A DNA stretch of 10,176 nt, from assembly GCA_038247995.1 (NCBI GenBank), contig JBBRUG010000218.1:1-10176 (forward strand). The letters are read 5' to 3'. Positions 1-6,828 of this stretch are shown here, one piece after another; position 1 is the first letter of the stretch; each line of letters opens with the position of its first letter. A model generated the notes under the pieces. It ran no database searches. It was not told the DNA's origin and was given only the letters and a program-made list of their open reading frames with translations. A program made the position numbers and the translations under genes. The stretch is from JBBRUG01 sp038247995. GTDB lineage: Bacteria > Chloroflexota > Chloroflexia > Chloroflexales > Chloroflexaceae.

Positions 1-7
1 AGTATTT

Positions 8-13
8 CTCCTC
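8..13 (-). promoter_or_regulatory. Ribosome binding site for a gene beyond the left edge
   Basis: Read on the minus strand, the stretch after the fadN stop codon ends in GAGGAG followed by seven bases up to the window edge, which is the right distance for a start codon just outside. With only about 50 bases after the fadN stop, the next gene is probably co-transcribed. In many bacteria the partner of FadN is an acetyl-CoA acyltransferase (thiolase), so that is the natural expectation, but the gene itself is not visible. Confidence 0.5.
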
Positions 14-57
14 GGGGTTTTTGACCTTCCTTTGCTCGTTCACACACCGCAGTCAGT

Positions 58-2475
58 TTAATTGCGGAGCGGCTTGCCGGTTTCCAGCAGATGCAGGGCG
101 CGGGCCTGAGTGCGCTCGTCTTTGGCGAGGGCGATCAGCGCGGCGCGTTCAAGGTCGAGGATGTAGTCCTCGTCCACGAACTGCGGGCTGCTCAGGTCGC
201 CGCCGCAGAGCACATAGGCTAGCTTATCGGCGATGACGGCGTCGTAGGCCGTGGCATAGCCGCCTGCGGTCATCTGGTAGATCGCAACTCGTGCGGCGGC
301 TAGCCCGTCGCGGCCGAGGGCGTAGCACGGCTTGCCGGGCGCGGGCGCTTCGTAGCCTGCCGAGGTGAGGCGCAGCACTTCGCGCTTGGCTTCGCCGATC
401 AGGTAATCCTGGTTAAAGACGACCCGGTCGGTTGGGCGCAGGTAGCCGAGATCTTGCGCTTCGAGCGCCGAGGTGGCGACTTTGGCCAGCGCAATCGTCT
501 CGAAGACCTGCTGGAACGCCTTGAGTGTATCGCCGCCGTTCTGCGCCGCCGGGGCGATGATGCGCCGGTTTAACTCTTTACATCCACCCCAGCCGGGAAC
601 CAGTCCGACGCCAAATTCAACCAGGCCAATGTACGTCTCCGCTGCGGCCACAGTTACGGCACTATGCATTGTCAGTTCGGCGCCGCCGCCAAGTACCTGC
701 CCGAAGGGCGCCGTAACCACCGGCTTGGGGCTATGGCGCAACTGGAGGAAGGCCTGCTGCACGAGGGCGATCAGTTCGTCTAGGTCGTCCCAGGCTTCGG
801 CCTGCGCCGCCGCGCCGATCTCGCTGACGTTGGCGCCCGCCGAGAAGCGCGATCCCTGGTTGCCGACGACCATCCCGACCCAGCGGTCGTTTTTCAGTTC
901 TTCCACAGCGGCAAGCAAGATCTCGATCACGCTGCCGCCGATCGTGTTGGCCTTGGAGTGGATCTCGAAGCCCAGCACACCGTCGCCCAGGTCGATCAGG
1001 CTGGCGTCGCTGTTGCCGGCCACTTCCTTGCCGGCAGCCTTAAGCGCGGCCAGATCGATCACGCGCTCGTCGCGCTCGATCGGCTCGTGGACGCCCTTTG
1101 CCACGTTGTAAGCAGCGCCATTCTGGTAGAAATGTGCGCCGTCCTGTGCACTGAGCTTGGCGATCCAGGCCGGCAGTTCGAGCCCGCTGCTACGGATCAG
1201 ATCGGCGCCGGCGCGCATACCCAGCGCGTCCCAGATCTGGAACGGGCCGAGCTGGTGGGCAAAGCCCCAGCGGATGGCATTATCGACATCGGCGACGCTA
1301 TCGGCGATTTCGGGCAGGCGCCGGGCGGCGTAGGCGAGCATGGGCAGGATCGCCTCGGCGACAAAGGCCGCCGCACGATTGTCGGGCTCTTCGGCGGCGC
1401 GTTGGAGCATCCAGCGTAGCCGCTCGGGGAGCTGTTTGTGCTTGTTGGCGGCCTTGATAAAGCCATCGACATCAGCCGTGCCGCTTGGCGCAACATATTC
1501 CAGGGTTTGCAGGTCGATCGGCCAGAAGGCGCGCTTGCCGTCCTGGCGCATTTCCTTGTAAAACCCCTGGCCGGCCTTCTTGCCGAGCTTGCCGGCGGCG
1601 ACCATTTTATCGAGCAGGTCGTTATCTTTGTACACCGCGCGGCTCTCGTCGTCGGGGACGGCTTCGTAGAGGTTATTGGCCACGTGGTACATCACGTCAA
1701 CGCCGACCTGATCGAGCAGGCGGAAGCTGGCGGTGTTGGGCCGGCCGATCAGCGCGCCGGTGAGCGCGTCCACCTCTTCGACGGTGTAGCCCTTGGCGAG
1801 CGCAAAGTTCAGGCCCACCTGCCCGGCGTAGGAAAAGAGCCGGTTGCCGATAAAATTGGGCCGGTCCTTGCAGATCACCACACCCTTGCCGAGCGTATCG
1901 CTGGCGAAGCGGCTGAACGCGGCCACGGCGGCCGGGTCGGCGTCGTCGCCGGGGATGAGTTCGAGCAGCTTGAGGTAGCGCGGCGGGTTGAAGAAATGCG
2001 TACCGAAGAAATGCTTGCGGAAGGCGTCGCTACGCCCCTCAGCGATCAGGCTGATCGGAATGCCCGAGGTGTTAGTAGTGATCAGCGCTTCGGGCTTGCG
2101 CACCGCTTCGAGGCGTTCCATCAGCGCCTGCTTAGGCGCCAACTGCTCGATAATCACCTCAACGATCCAGTCGTAATCGGCGAGTTTGGCGAAATCATCT
2201 TCGGTATTGCCGAGCGTGATCAGTTCAGTAGTGCGCTCGGCGAGCAGGTTACTTGGGCGCGCCTTGCGCATCCGATCATACCCCTGGCGCACAATCCGAT
2301 TGCGCACAGCGGGATGTTCGAGCGTCAGGCCTTTGGCTTCTTCTTCGGGCGTAAGCTTACCTGGGGGAACATCGAGGAGCAGCACCGGTAAGCCCGCGCC
2401 GGCTACGAGTCCGGCAATCGCCGCGCCCATTGTGCCGGCGCCGATTACGGCGACACGCTTGATCTGGTAGGGCAT
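58..2475 (-). CDS. fadN: 3-hydroxyacyl-CoA dehydrogenase / enoyl-CoA hydratase, FadN type
   Basis: This 805-residue bifunctional enzyme of fatty-acid beta-oxidation hydrates enoyl-CoA and oxidises the L-3-hydroxyacyl-CoA with NAD+ in the cytoplasm. The N-terminal Rossmann domain shows VIGAGTMG (about residues 10-17) with an acidic residue after the second strand (D35). The dehydrogenase catalytic residues are recognisable: S137 in NTSG, H160 in GTHFFNP, E172 in LELIPG and N211 in FIGNRLF. Two 3HCDH C-terminal segments follow (about 207-305 and 365-420). A crotonase domain fills about 490-700, with the oxyanion-hole stretch SRFSAGAN and both hydratase glutamates, E600 in GGGAEL and E620 in LVEFGVG. 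Dehydrogenase first and hydratase second is the order of Bacillus FadN, the reverse of proteobacterial FadB, and the length fits FadN. I chose the ATG at 2475 because AAGGAGG lies five bases upstream; a TTG six codons earlier has no such site. Function is well supported; substrate chain length is unknown. Confidence 0.95.
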   Translation of the reverse strand: MPYQIKRVAVIGAGTMGAAIAGLVAGAGLPVLLLDVPPGKLTPEEEAKGLTLEHPAVRNRIVRQGYDRMRKARPSNLLAERTTELITLGNTEDDFAKLADYDWIVEVIIEQLAPKQALMERLEAVRKPEALITTNTSGIPISLIAEGRSDAFRKHFFGTHFFNPPRYLKLLELIPGDDADPAAVAAFSRFASDTLGKGVVICKDRPNFIGNRLFSYAGQVGLNFALAKGYTVEEVDALTGALIGRPNTASFRLLDQVGVDVMYHVANNLYEAVPDDESRAVYKDNDLLDKMVAAGKLGKKAGQGFYKEMRQDGKRAFWPIDLQTLEYVAPSGTADVDGFIKAANKHKQLPERLRWMLQRAAEEPDNRAAAFVAEAILPMLAYAARRLPEIADSVADVDNAIRWGFAHQLGPFQIWDALGMRAGADLIRSSGLELPAWIAKLSAQDGAHFYQNGAAYNVAKGVHEPIERDERVIDLAALKAAGKEVAGNSDASLIDLGDGVLGFEIHSKANTIGGSVIEILLAAVEELKNDRWVGMVVGNQGSRFSAGANVSEIGAAAQAEAWDDLDELIALVQQAFLQLRHSPKPVVTAPFGQVLGGGAELTMHSAVTVAAAETYIGLVEFGVGLVPGWGGCKELNRRIIAPAAQNGGDTLKAFQQVFETIALAKVATSALEAQDLGYLRPTDRVVFNQDYLIGEAKREVLRLTSAGYEAPAPGKPCYALGRDGLAAARVAIYQMTAGGYATAYDAVIADKLAYVLCGGDLSSPQFVDEDYILDLERAALIALAKDERTQARALHLLETGKPLRN

Positions 2476-2480
2476 CAGGG

Positions 2481-2487
2481 CCTCCTT
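2481..2487 (-). promoter_or_regulatory. Shine-Dalgarno site that fixes the fadN start
   Basis: The minus strand reads AAGGAGG, a near-perfect anti-16S match, five bases before the ATG at 2475. This decides between that ATG and the in-frame TTG at 2493, which would place the site inside the coding region. Confidence 0.85.
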
Positions 2488-2524
2488 GACCAACCTTTAG
2501 ATGCACTGCGTCATGAATACTCCC

Positions 2525-2554
2525 ATCATACCATACGCGGAATGGAAAAGGCAA
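2525..2554 (-). promoter_or_regulatory. Sigma70-like promoter for fadN
   Basis: On the minus strand TTGCCT (2549-2554) and TATGAT (2525-2530) are separated by 18 bases, and TGG directly before TATGAT gives an extended -10 (TGn). Transcription would start near 2518, leaving a leader of about 43 bases before the fadN ATG. The -35 matches the consensus at four of six positions and the -10 at five of six. Assignment is by eye only. Confidence 0.6.
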
Positions 2555-2563
2555 TATCGAGGC

Positions 2564-2625
2564 GATCCGCAGATTGCGCAGATTGCGCAGATGCATCGGC
2601 AGGATGGCGCCGCAATCTGTGGATC
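2564..2625. repeat. Inverted repeat with embedded 9-base tandem repeat
   Basis: GATCCGCAGATTGCG (2564-2578) is mirrored at 2611-2625 by the reverse complement of GATCCACAGATTGCG, a 15-base arm with one mismatch. Inside the left side, CAGATTGCG is repeated in tandem (2570-2578 and 2579-2587) and begins a third time. The structure sits exactly between the stop codon of the kinase gene (2627) and the fadN promoter (2549-2554). That suits a transcription barrier, but no T-run follows on either strand, so an intrinsic terminator is not shown. Confidence 0.6.
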
Positions 2626-2626
2626 C

Positions 2627-3604
2627 TTACCCATAGCGCTGCGCAATCGCATCCACCTGCACGCCGTAGCCTGCGCCGAAGAGATTGAGGTGGTTCAGAA
2701 TGTGGTACAGGTTGTACAGGTCGCGCCGATCCCGGTAGCCTGGCTCCAGCGGCCAGGCGGCGTGATAGGCGGCGTAGAAGCGCGAACCAAAGCCGCCGAA
2801 CAGCTCGGTGAAGGCTACTTCGGCCTCGCGATCGGCGTAATAGACCGCCGGGTCGATGATCGCCGGTGTGCCGTCGGGCGCGGCGGCGACGACATTGCCG
2901 CTCCAGAGGTCGCCGTGAATCAGGGCGGGCCGGCGCGGCACACCGGCGAGCAGGTCGTCGATCTGTTCTAGTACCCGTTCAAGCGCGTGGCGGCGCGGGG
3001 CCGGCATGTGGCCATTGCGTGCGGCCAGCGCAATCTGGGGTTCCAGGCGTTGGGTGCGGAAGAAGATCGGCCAATCGGCGTGCGGCGCATTCAGTTGGGG
3101 TGTGCCGCCGATGTAGTTCGCGTGGTCGAGGCCATACGCCGCAGCGCTATGGTGATGCAGCGCCGCCAGGGCTGTGCCTACAGCATTGCGCAGATCGATT
3201 GAGCCTGCGTCCCATGGCGCGAGCGCAGCGCGCCACCCGGTTCAGTGGCCGCAGTGGCTCAATCATTTTGCTCAGTGCTCTAATGCCGCCATGTCGGGTG
3301 CGGCGCCGGCGCCCTCTAGCCACGCGATCAGCAAATAGGCTGGGCCGGAATCGTCCGCGACAGAGGGATCATGCAGGGCGTGGACGTGCGGCACGCGGAT
3401 AGTGCTTGTGGCGGCCAGCAAGCGTAATCCACGCGCCTCGGTCGCCAGCGCGCCCGGCGTCGGCTGGTCGGCCCACTTCAGGGCAAACTCGCCGGCCGTA
3501 CTGCGCACGCGGTAGAGTTGCCCGGCAGAACTGCTGCCCAGCGCGATAAGCTGTTGCACAGGTGCATTAAGCGTTGCAGCCAGGGTTTGCGCTAGATCAG
3601 TCAA
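2627..3604 (-). pseudogene. Fructosamine kinase family protein, interrupted by an 87-bp repeat
   Basis: The family phosphorylates ketosamines on glycated proteins or small molecules (FN3K) or acts as an aminoglycoside-kinase-like protein. The N-terminal part (3275-3604, 110 residues) has the kinase N-lobe, with K43 in FALKW and E56 in EARGL. The C-terminal part has ANYIGGTPQLN, the catalytic loop HGDLWSGNV and IIDPAVYYADRE, all typical of the family. Both parts are in the same frame. They are separated by repeat copy A (3191-3277), which carries three in-frame TGA codons at 3272, 3263 and 3242. Without those 87 bases the frame runs 297 codons including the stop, the usual family length, and reads MAALE-RNAVGTALAALHHH. 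Start is TTG at 3604 with AGGAG nine bases upstream; a TAG lies in frame just before, and no ATG is nearby. The catalytic half has no in-frame start before the ATG at 3007, so a working kinase is unlikely. A sequencing artefact is improbable because the insert has sister copies. Confidence 0.85.
3191..3277 (-). repeat. Dispersed ~87-bp repeat, copy A
   Basis: Read on the minus strand, the copy starts CACTGAGC, has the core GATTGAGCCACTG and then CCACTGAACCG, a central GC-rich part with GGCGCG/CGCGCC arms, and ends in GATCTG. The core GATTGAGCC is mirrored near the right end by GGCTCAATC (plus-strand positions 3256-3264 and 3197-3205), giving an internal inverted repeat. It is inserted in frame in the fructosamine-kinase gene. 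Its length is a multiple of three, but it contains three TGA codons in the gene's frame. I see no obvious target-site duplication. Confidence 0.8.
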
Positions 3605-3666
3605 GCCAGGATGCTCCTGCTAAGCAATCTTCTGTGCCCTCAGCGGCTCAATCGTTTTGCTCAGTG
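3594..3666 (-). repeat. Dispersed repeat, copy B (internally shortened)
   Basis: Minus strand: the copy begins CACTGAGC, continues with AACGATTGAGCC and CTGAGGGCAC, lacks about 14 bases of the GC-rich middle, and ends with GCATCCTGGCTTGAC and GATCT, matching the right end of copy D (GTATGCTGGCTCAACGGATCTG region). It exactly bridges two genes: its left CACTGA gives the final His codon and stop of the oxidoreductase at 3661, and its right part carries the AGGAG and TTG start of the fructosamine-kinase gene. Confidence 0.75.
3614..3618 (-). promoter_or_regulatory. Ribosome binding site for the TTG start of the kinase gene
   Basis: AGGAG on the minus strand lies nine bases before the TTG at 3602-3604. 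A TAG in the same frame just upstream leaves this TTG as the only usable start before the conserved N-lobe. The site lies inside repeat copy B. Confidence 0.55.
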
Positions 3667-4542
3667 CGCTAGGCCACAGATCTGCGCCACTTCCTCCATC
3701 CGCGCTCGCAACAGAGTTAGTTCTGGGTCGGCGTCGGGGATGGGTGTGTCGGCGACGAGGTGCGTGACGCCGAGTTCGTGGTGGCGGGCGTGAGTCTCCG
3801 GCGTGATTGCATAAGTATTGCCTGGTCGCGCGACGATCAGCGCCGTTGCCGGGTCGCGGCCGGCTGCGTGATAGGCCTGGCGTAGCTGCGCGATTCCGCT
3901 CTCTAATGCCTCAAGGCTGATCTGGGTTGGGTGCCAGCCGTCGCCAAGGCGCGCAACGCGGCGGATCGCAGCGGCGCTATGGCCGCCCCAGATGATCGGG
4001 ATCGTTGTTTGAACGGGGCGCGGGTACATCTGAAAATCGGCGGCTTGATAATGCTGACCCGCAAATGTAACGGTTTCGCCGCTCCAGCACGCGCGCATGA
4101 TGTGAACCATCTCTTCGACCCGGCGACCGCGATTGGCAAAATCAACATCCATCGTTGCGAACTCTTCGGCCATCCAGCCCGCGCCAATGCCGAGGATGGC
4201 CCGCCCGCCGCTCAGATAGTCGAGCGTGGCCAGTTGTTTGGCAAGCAGCACCGGGTGGCGCAGCGGCGCAACCAGCACCGAGGTGCCTAGCATCAGGCTG
4301 GGGGCGTGCGCGCCGGCCCAACCCAGGCTGAGCAGCGGATCGAGCCAGGGCGTTGACGGCGGGTAGTCCCAGCGGCCATGGCTGCGATAGGGGTAATGCG
4401 ATGTACAGTTCAACGGCAGGGCGACGTGGTCGGTCACCCAAAGCGAGTGGTAGCCGAGCTCTTCAGCCCAGCGTGCAACCGTCACGATATTTGCCGGGCT
4501 ACATTTCGGCCCGGCGTTGGGAATGATCACACCGACGTGCAT
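3661..4542 (-). CDS. LLM class flavin- or F420-dependent oxidoreductase
   Basis: This 293-residue protein is a single-domain (beta/alpha)8 bacterial-luciferase-like monooxygenase, a cytoplasmic redox enzyme using FMN or coenzyme F420; the substrate cannot be read from sequence. Typical features in order: MHVGVIIPNAG at the start, AEELGYHSLWVTDHV (about 26-40), LMLGTSVLVAPLRHPVLLAKQLATLDYLSGGRAILGIGAGWMAEEF (about 83-128), RRVEEMVHIMRACW, and IPIIWGGHSAAAIRRVARLGDGWHP (about 186-210). The long insertion of the larger FMNH2 monooxygenases is absent. The ATG at 4542 is preceded by a modest AGGA. It lies 30 bases downstream of the 2H phosphoesterase gene, so the two are probably co-transcribed. 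Its final codon and TGA fall within the left end of repeat copy B, but the length looks normal for the family. F420 use is suggested by similarity of the motifs to that subgroup and is not proven. Confidence 0.9.
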   Translation of the reverse strand: MHVGVIIPNAGPKCSPANIVTVARWAEELGYHSLWVTDHVALPLNCTSHYPYRSHGRWDYPPSTPWLDPLLSLGWAGAHAPSLMLGTSVLVAPLRHPVLLAKQLATLDYLSGGRAILGIGAGWMAEEFATMDVDFANRGRRVEEMVHIMRACWSGETVTFAGQHYQAADFQMYPRPVQTTIPIIWGGHSAAAIRRVARLGDGWHPTQISLEALESGIAQLRQAYHAAGRDPATALIVARPGNTYAITPETHARHHELGVTHLVADTPIPDADPELTLLRARMEEVAQICGLAH

Positions 4543-4572
4543 AAAATCCTATTTTCGATGATCCGTATGACC

Positions 4573-5274
4573 CTACCCCCCGCGGCTGTTTAGCGTATGC
4601 CGTTCGTGCATCGGCACAAACAGGGTCATATCGTCGAACGCGGTGAGCTCGGGCGGCGGCAGGGCGATCGCTGTGCCGGCGGCCTGGAGTTGGGGCGTCC
4701 AGGTTGCGCACACATCGGTCAGCGCCGCCGCCTCGGTCGCGTCAAGCTGATCGAGCCGGTAGCCGAGCGACATATGGAACCCGTATTCGGCGTGGTCGAG
4801 GAAGCGCACCCCAGTAACTGCGGCGATGCTTTCGCGATAGGTACGCAGCGCTGCTGCCGTTGCCGATTCGGCGGGCTGCAAGGTGAGCATCAGGTTGTTG
4901 GCGTAGTAAAGCCCGCTGACATGCATGATCAGCCCGGTCGGCGCGGGAATGCCCGGCACGCGCTGGGCAAAGAAGCTGTCGCTTTCCGCCAGTGGTAGGT
5001 CAAGGTCGAGCTGCGCCGACCAGCGTTCGCGCACGCGTATCTGGTCACAGAGCAGTTCCATAACCGTCATGTGGAAGCTGGATGGCGGCAGCAGGGCAAA
5101 CTTCGCGCCGAATGGCTGTGCTCGCAGCGCTGCCTGAAACGTGCTCGCCGCCTGACCGATTGCGCTTTCCGGTGCGACAAAACAGATGATTGTGTTGCCG
5201 GCGAACTGGCGCGCCGAGCCGTCGGCGTGGAATTTGCGCCCAACCTCGTGTGTGGCGCTTGCGGTCTGAGTCAT
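4573..5274 (-). CDS. 2H phosphoesterase superfamily protein (DUF1868-like)
   Basis: This 233-residue protein has two HxT/S signature motifs, FHMT (H68, T70) and FHMS (H167, S169), about 100 residues apart. This is the arrangement of the 2H phosphoesterase fold (2'-5' RNA ligase, cyclic phosphodiesterase). The FHMTVMELL and YGFHMSLGY contexts and the overall size fit DUF1868-type proteins. A role in cleaving a cyclic nucleotide or 2',3'-cyclic phosphate is inferred from the fold alone. I chose the ATG at 5274 (MTQTAS) over the upstream in-frame ATG at 5310, because AGGAA lies nine bases before it and the longer N-terminus is not conserved-looking. It appears to be the first gene of a minus-strand run with the oxidoreductase and the broken kinase. 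No signal peptide is visible, so it should be cytoplasmic. Confidence 0.8.
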   Translation of the reverse strand: MTQTASATHEVGRKFHADGSARQFAGNTIICFVAPESAIGQAASTFQAALRAQPFGAKFALLPPSSFHMTVMELLCDQIRVRERWSAQLDLDLPLAESDSFFAQRVPGIPAPTGLIMHVSGLYYANNLMLTLQPAESATAAALRTYRESIAAVTGVRFLDHAEYGFHMSLGYRLDQLDATEAAALTDVCATWTPQLQAAGTAIALPPPELTAFDDMTLFVPMHERHTLNSRGG

Positions 5275-5444
5275 TGAAACATTTCCTATGTTATAGTAAA
5301 CGGGCAACACTATGCCGAACCTTATGTGTGCAGGTTTGGACGACTACGTTGGATAGCAAACTGATAGATGCCATTTGCAGATGCGCTGTAGGGTCGGCTT
5401 CTTGCCGCCTAACTCCGGCGACATCACACTAGAAATCAAAAGCT
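5275..5444. other. Divergent intergenic region
   Basis: These 170 bases separate the 2H phosphoesterase (minus) from the small membrane protein (plus), so both promoters should lie here. An AT-rich spot at 5289-5297 looks like an extended -10 on the plus strand (TGTTATAGT) and, shifted by two bases, like TATAAC on the minus strand. Neither has a convincing -35 or a comfortable leader length, so I make no promoter call. No small gene, RNA or repeat is evident. Confidence 0.4.
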
Positions 5445-5828
5445 ATGGCCTTTACGGAAACCCTTGACACCTGGATGACGCGCATGCTGCGGGTAACGCC
5501 GCAGGTTAGCGACGACAACGCGAGCGCTCCGGCTGAGCGCGCCTTTGGGCTCTCGCTGGCGATCTCCGGTCTGCGCTGTATTTTGCAGTATATTGTTCTG
5601 CCGATTGCTCTGCCGCTGATCGGCCTGGCGGGCGGCTTTTCGCTGGCGATTGTGCTGGTGCTCGATGTACTTGCTCTGACATTGCTGATCAGCAGCTTGC
5701 GCTTCTTCTGGCGCACGCGGCATCCGCGCCGCTTTGATATGTTGCCCCTTGCCGGCGTGATCATTCTGCTTGTGCTCGGCTCACTCAGCTTTGACATCTG
5801 GAATGTGATCAACGCCGTACGCAGCTGA
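5445..5828 (+). CDS. Small three-helix membrane protein, unknown function
   Basis: I do not recognise this 127-residue protein. After a polar N-terminus of about 35 residues there are three hydrophobic segments, roughly 44-64 (ILQYIVLPIALPLIGLAGG), 66-86 (SLAIVLVLDVLALTLLISSL) and 99-115 (MLPLAGVIILLVLGSL). The loop between the second and third is strongly basic (RFFWRTRHPRRFD), which by the positive-inside rule should be cytoplasmic. A short tail FDIWNVINAVRS follows. A TAG lies in frame five codons before the ATG, so this is the earliest ATG; the Shine-Dalgarno is poor. It is the only plus-strand gene, its stop codon is nine bases from that of the YjbR-like gene, and it has no operon partner here. 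The long hydrophobic frame, and shadow frames that look like noise, support it being real. Confidence 0.7.
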   Translation: MAFTETLDTWMTRMLRVTPQVSDDNASAPAERAFGLSLAISGLRCILQYIVLPIALPLIGLAGGFSLAIVLVLDVLALTLLISSLRFFWRTRHPRRFDMLPLAGVIILLVLGSLSFDIWNVINAVRS

Positions 5829-5837
5829 ACCCCGTAT

Positions 5838-6197
5838 TTAGAGCAGACCCAATTCGCGCCGCACCGCTTTGGTAAGCCCCTTTACCACCAGCGCATAGGA
5901 ATCGTCGATCAGGGCATGCAAGGTTTCCTCAGGTACACTCCTATCGAGCTGAACCTGGACCCAGTGGCGCTTGTCGAAGTAACTCGGCAGGCCGATCGCG
6001 GTGTAGGCCTCGCGCAGTTGATCGGCTTGCAGCGGATCACACTTGAGCGTGATCGTCGTTGGCGTCACGTCCAAGCCGACAGCGGCGAACAGTTTTGAAC
6101 CCACTTTCAGCACCAGCGTCTCCGGCCCAAACGGAAAATCCTCAAACGCGCCGGGCTTGCTGAGCAAATAGGCGCGCAGACTTGCGAGATCACTCAT
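5838..6197 (-). CDS. MmcQ/YjbR family DNA-binding-fold protein
   Basis: This 119-residue protein matches the YjbR/MmcQ family (CyaY-like fold, sometimes called DNA-binding) in length and pattern. It has EDFPFGPETLVLKVGSKLFAAV near the start, ITLKCDPLQADQLREAY in the middle, then YFDKRHWVQVQLD and LIDDSYALVVKGLTKAVRREL at the end. The biochemical role of the family is not established. The ATG at 6197 has AGGAG seven bases upstream. Repeat copy C ends 46 bases upstream of the start and separates this gene from the NTF2-like gene, so it could be expressed with that gene or from its own promoter. It converges with the membrane-protein gene, with no terminator-like hairpin in the nine-base gap. 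Confidence 0.88.
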   Translation of the reverse strand: MSDLASLRAYLLSKPGAFEDFPFGPETLVLKVGSKLFAAVGLDVTPTTITLKCDPLQADQLREAYTAIGLPSYFDKRHWVQVQLDRSVPEETLHALIDDSYALVVKGLTKAVRRELGLL

Positions 6198-6243
6198 TGG
6201 CTAGCTCCTGTCAAGTTATGCTTGCCTGTGGGTTATCTTCGAA

Positions 6244-6330
6244 CAGATCCGTAACAGGCATCCTGTGCAGGCCGAAGTGCAGCCCGCCACCCGCACAGTG
6301 CCGTCAGTGGCTCAATCGTGCGGCTCAGTG
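6244..6330 (-). repeat. Dispersed ~87-bp repeat, copy C
   Basis: Minus strand: the copy starts CACTGAGC, has ACGATTGAGCCACTGACGG, GCACTG and GGGTGGC, then a diverged middle, and ends TTACGGATCTG. It is the same length as copy A. CCGCAC and GTGCGG flank the core and can pair, and the homologous arms of copy D pair as well with different bases. The copy begins one base after the TAA of the NTF2-like gene and ends 46 bases before the YjbR-like gene. Confidence 0.75.
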
Positions 6331-6331
6331 T

Positions 6332-6730
6332 TTAAGCCTTCCACGTCTCGTGAATATGCGCCCAGGCCAGGCCGTATGGCGTGCCTGGGGCGGCGACAAA
6401 GAGCGCGGTACTATGCCGCGACGTGATCACCCCAGCGCGCTCCTGCCATTCTTCATAGGTTACCAGCAGTGCATCGCCAAGGGTATGCCGGAGTTGCGGC
6501 TGTTCAATCCAGATCCGCAGGCCCGGTCGGCTGCCGTGCATTGCGCGCAGGCCGGCCAGCAGCGGCTCGCGTTCAATCAGGCGTCCATCCGGACTGATCA
6601 TCGTACATCCCTGCGCCATTGTCGTGGCACAGCGGGCGAAGACAGCATCGGTGTTGGGCAAGTCGCCCGCGAGCCATGCCGTAAAGAAGGCGTGCAAATC
6701 GACTATTTCAGCCTGCCAGTCGGGTTGCAT
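6332..6730 (-). CDS. NTF2/SnoaL-like protein (DUF4440-type)
   Basis: This 132-residue protein has the layout of a small NTF2-like cone fold: a helical N-terminus (EIVDLHAFFTAWLAGDLPNTDAVFARC), the strand-turn CTMISPDGRLIEREPLLAGLRAMHG, a beta-rich middle with LRIWIEQPQLRHTLGDALLVTYEEWQ, and a final strand LAWAHIHETWKA. The RHSTALFVAAPGTPYGLAWAHIHETW ending is typical of DUF4440/SnoaL-like proteins. These bind small ligands or act as accessory domains; catalytic activity cannot be inferred. The ATG at 6730 has AAGGAG about six bases upstream. The leader is made of tandem repeats starting just beyond the ribosome binding site. It is downstream of the M28-like gene with an 82-base gap and probably shares its transcript. 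Confidence 0.7.
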   Translation of the reverse strand: MQPDWQAEIVDLHAFFTAWLAGDLPNTDAVFARCATTMAQGCTMISPDGRLIEREPLLAGLRAMHGSRPGLRIWIEQPQLRHTLGDALLVTYEEWQERAGVITSRHSTALFVAAPGTPYGLAWAHIHETWKA

Positions 6731-6753
6731 TAACGGCTCCTTGTTTGTAGTCA

Positions 6754-6828
6754 GCAGTCGGCAGTCGGCAGTCGGCAGTCGGCAGTCGTCAGTTCGTCAG
6801 TTCGTCAGTTCGTCAGTTCCTCAGTTCT
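6754..6828. repeat. Tandem heptamer array joined to tandem octamer array
   Basis: Five consecutive copies of GCAGTCG (6754-6788) run straight into five copies of the octamer TCAGTTCG (6789-6828), the last two copies ending TCC and TCT instead of TCG. The unit changes from seven to eight bases without a spacer. The last two octamers code for the C-terminus and TGA stop of the M28-like protein. The array also forms most of the leader of the NTF2-like gene. Such arrays change length by slippage. Confidence 0.9.

Noticed and set aside
1438..2391. Long plus-strand open frame of 317 codons opposite fadN
   Set aside because: It lies wholly antisense to a gene with every catalytic motif in place; its composition (many Ala, Glu, Arg, Gly) is what GC-rich antisense frames give, and it has no recognisable motif.
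3242..3274. TGA codons inside the kinase gene read as recoded sense codons or selenocysteine
   Set aside because: Three TGAs fall within a repeat found three more times nearby, and the flanking protein is complete without it; insertion explains everything.
5289..5318. Promoter for the 2H phosphoesterase gene (TATAAC with TCGGCA 17 bases upstream)
   Set aside because: The predicted start would leave a leader of about eight bases overlapping the Shine-Dalgarno, and the -35 is weak.
6754..6828. CRISPR array
   Set aside because: Units of seven and eight bases abut without spacers; this is a simple tandem repeat.
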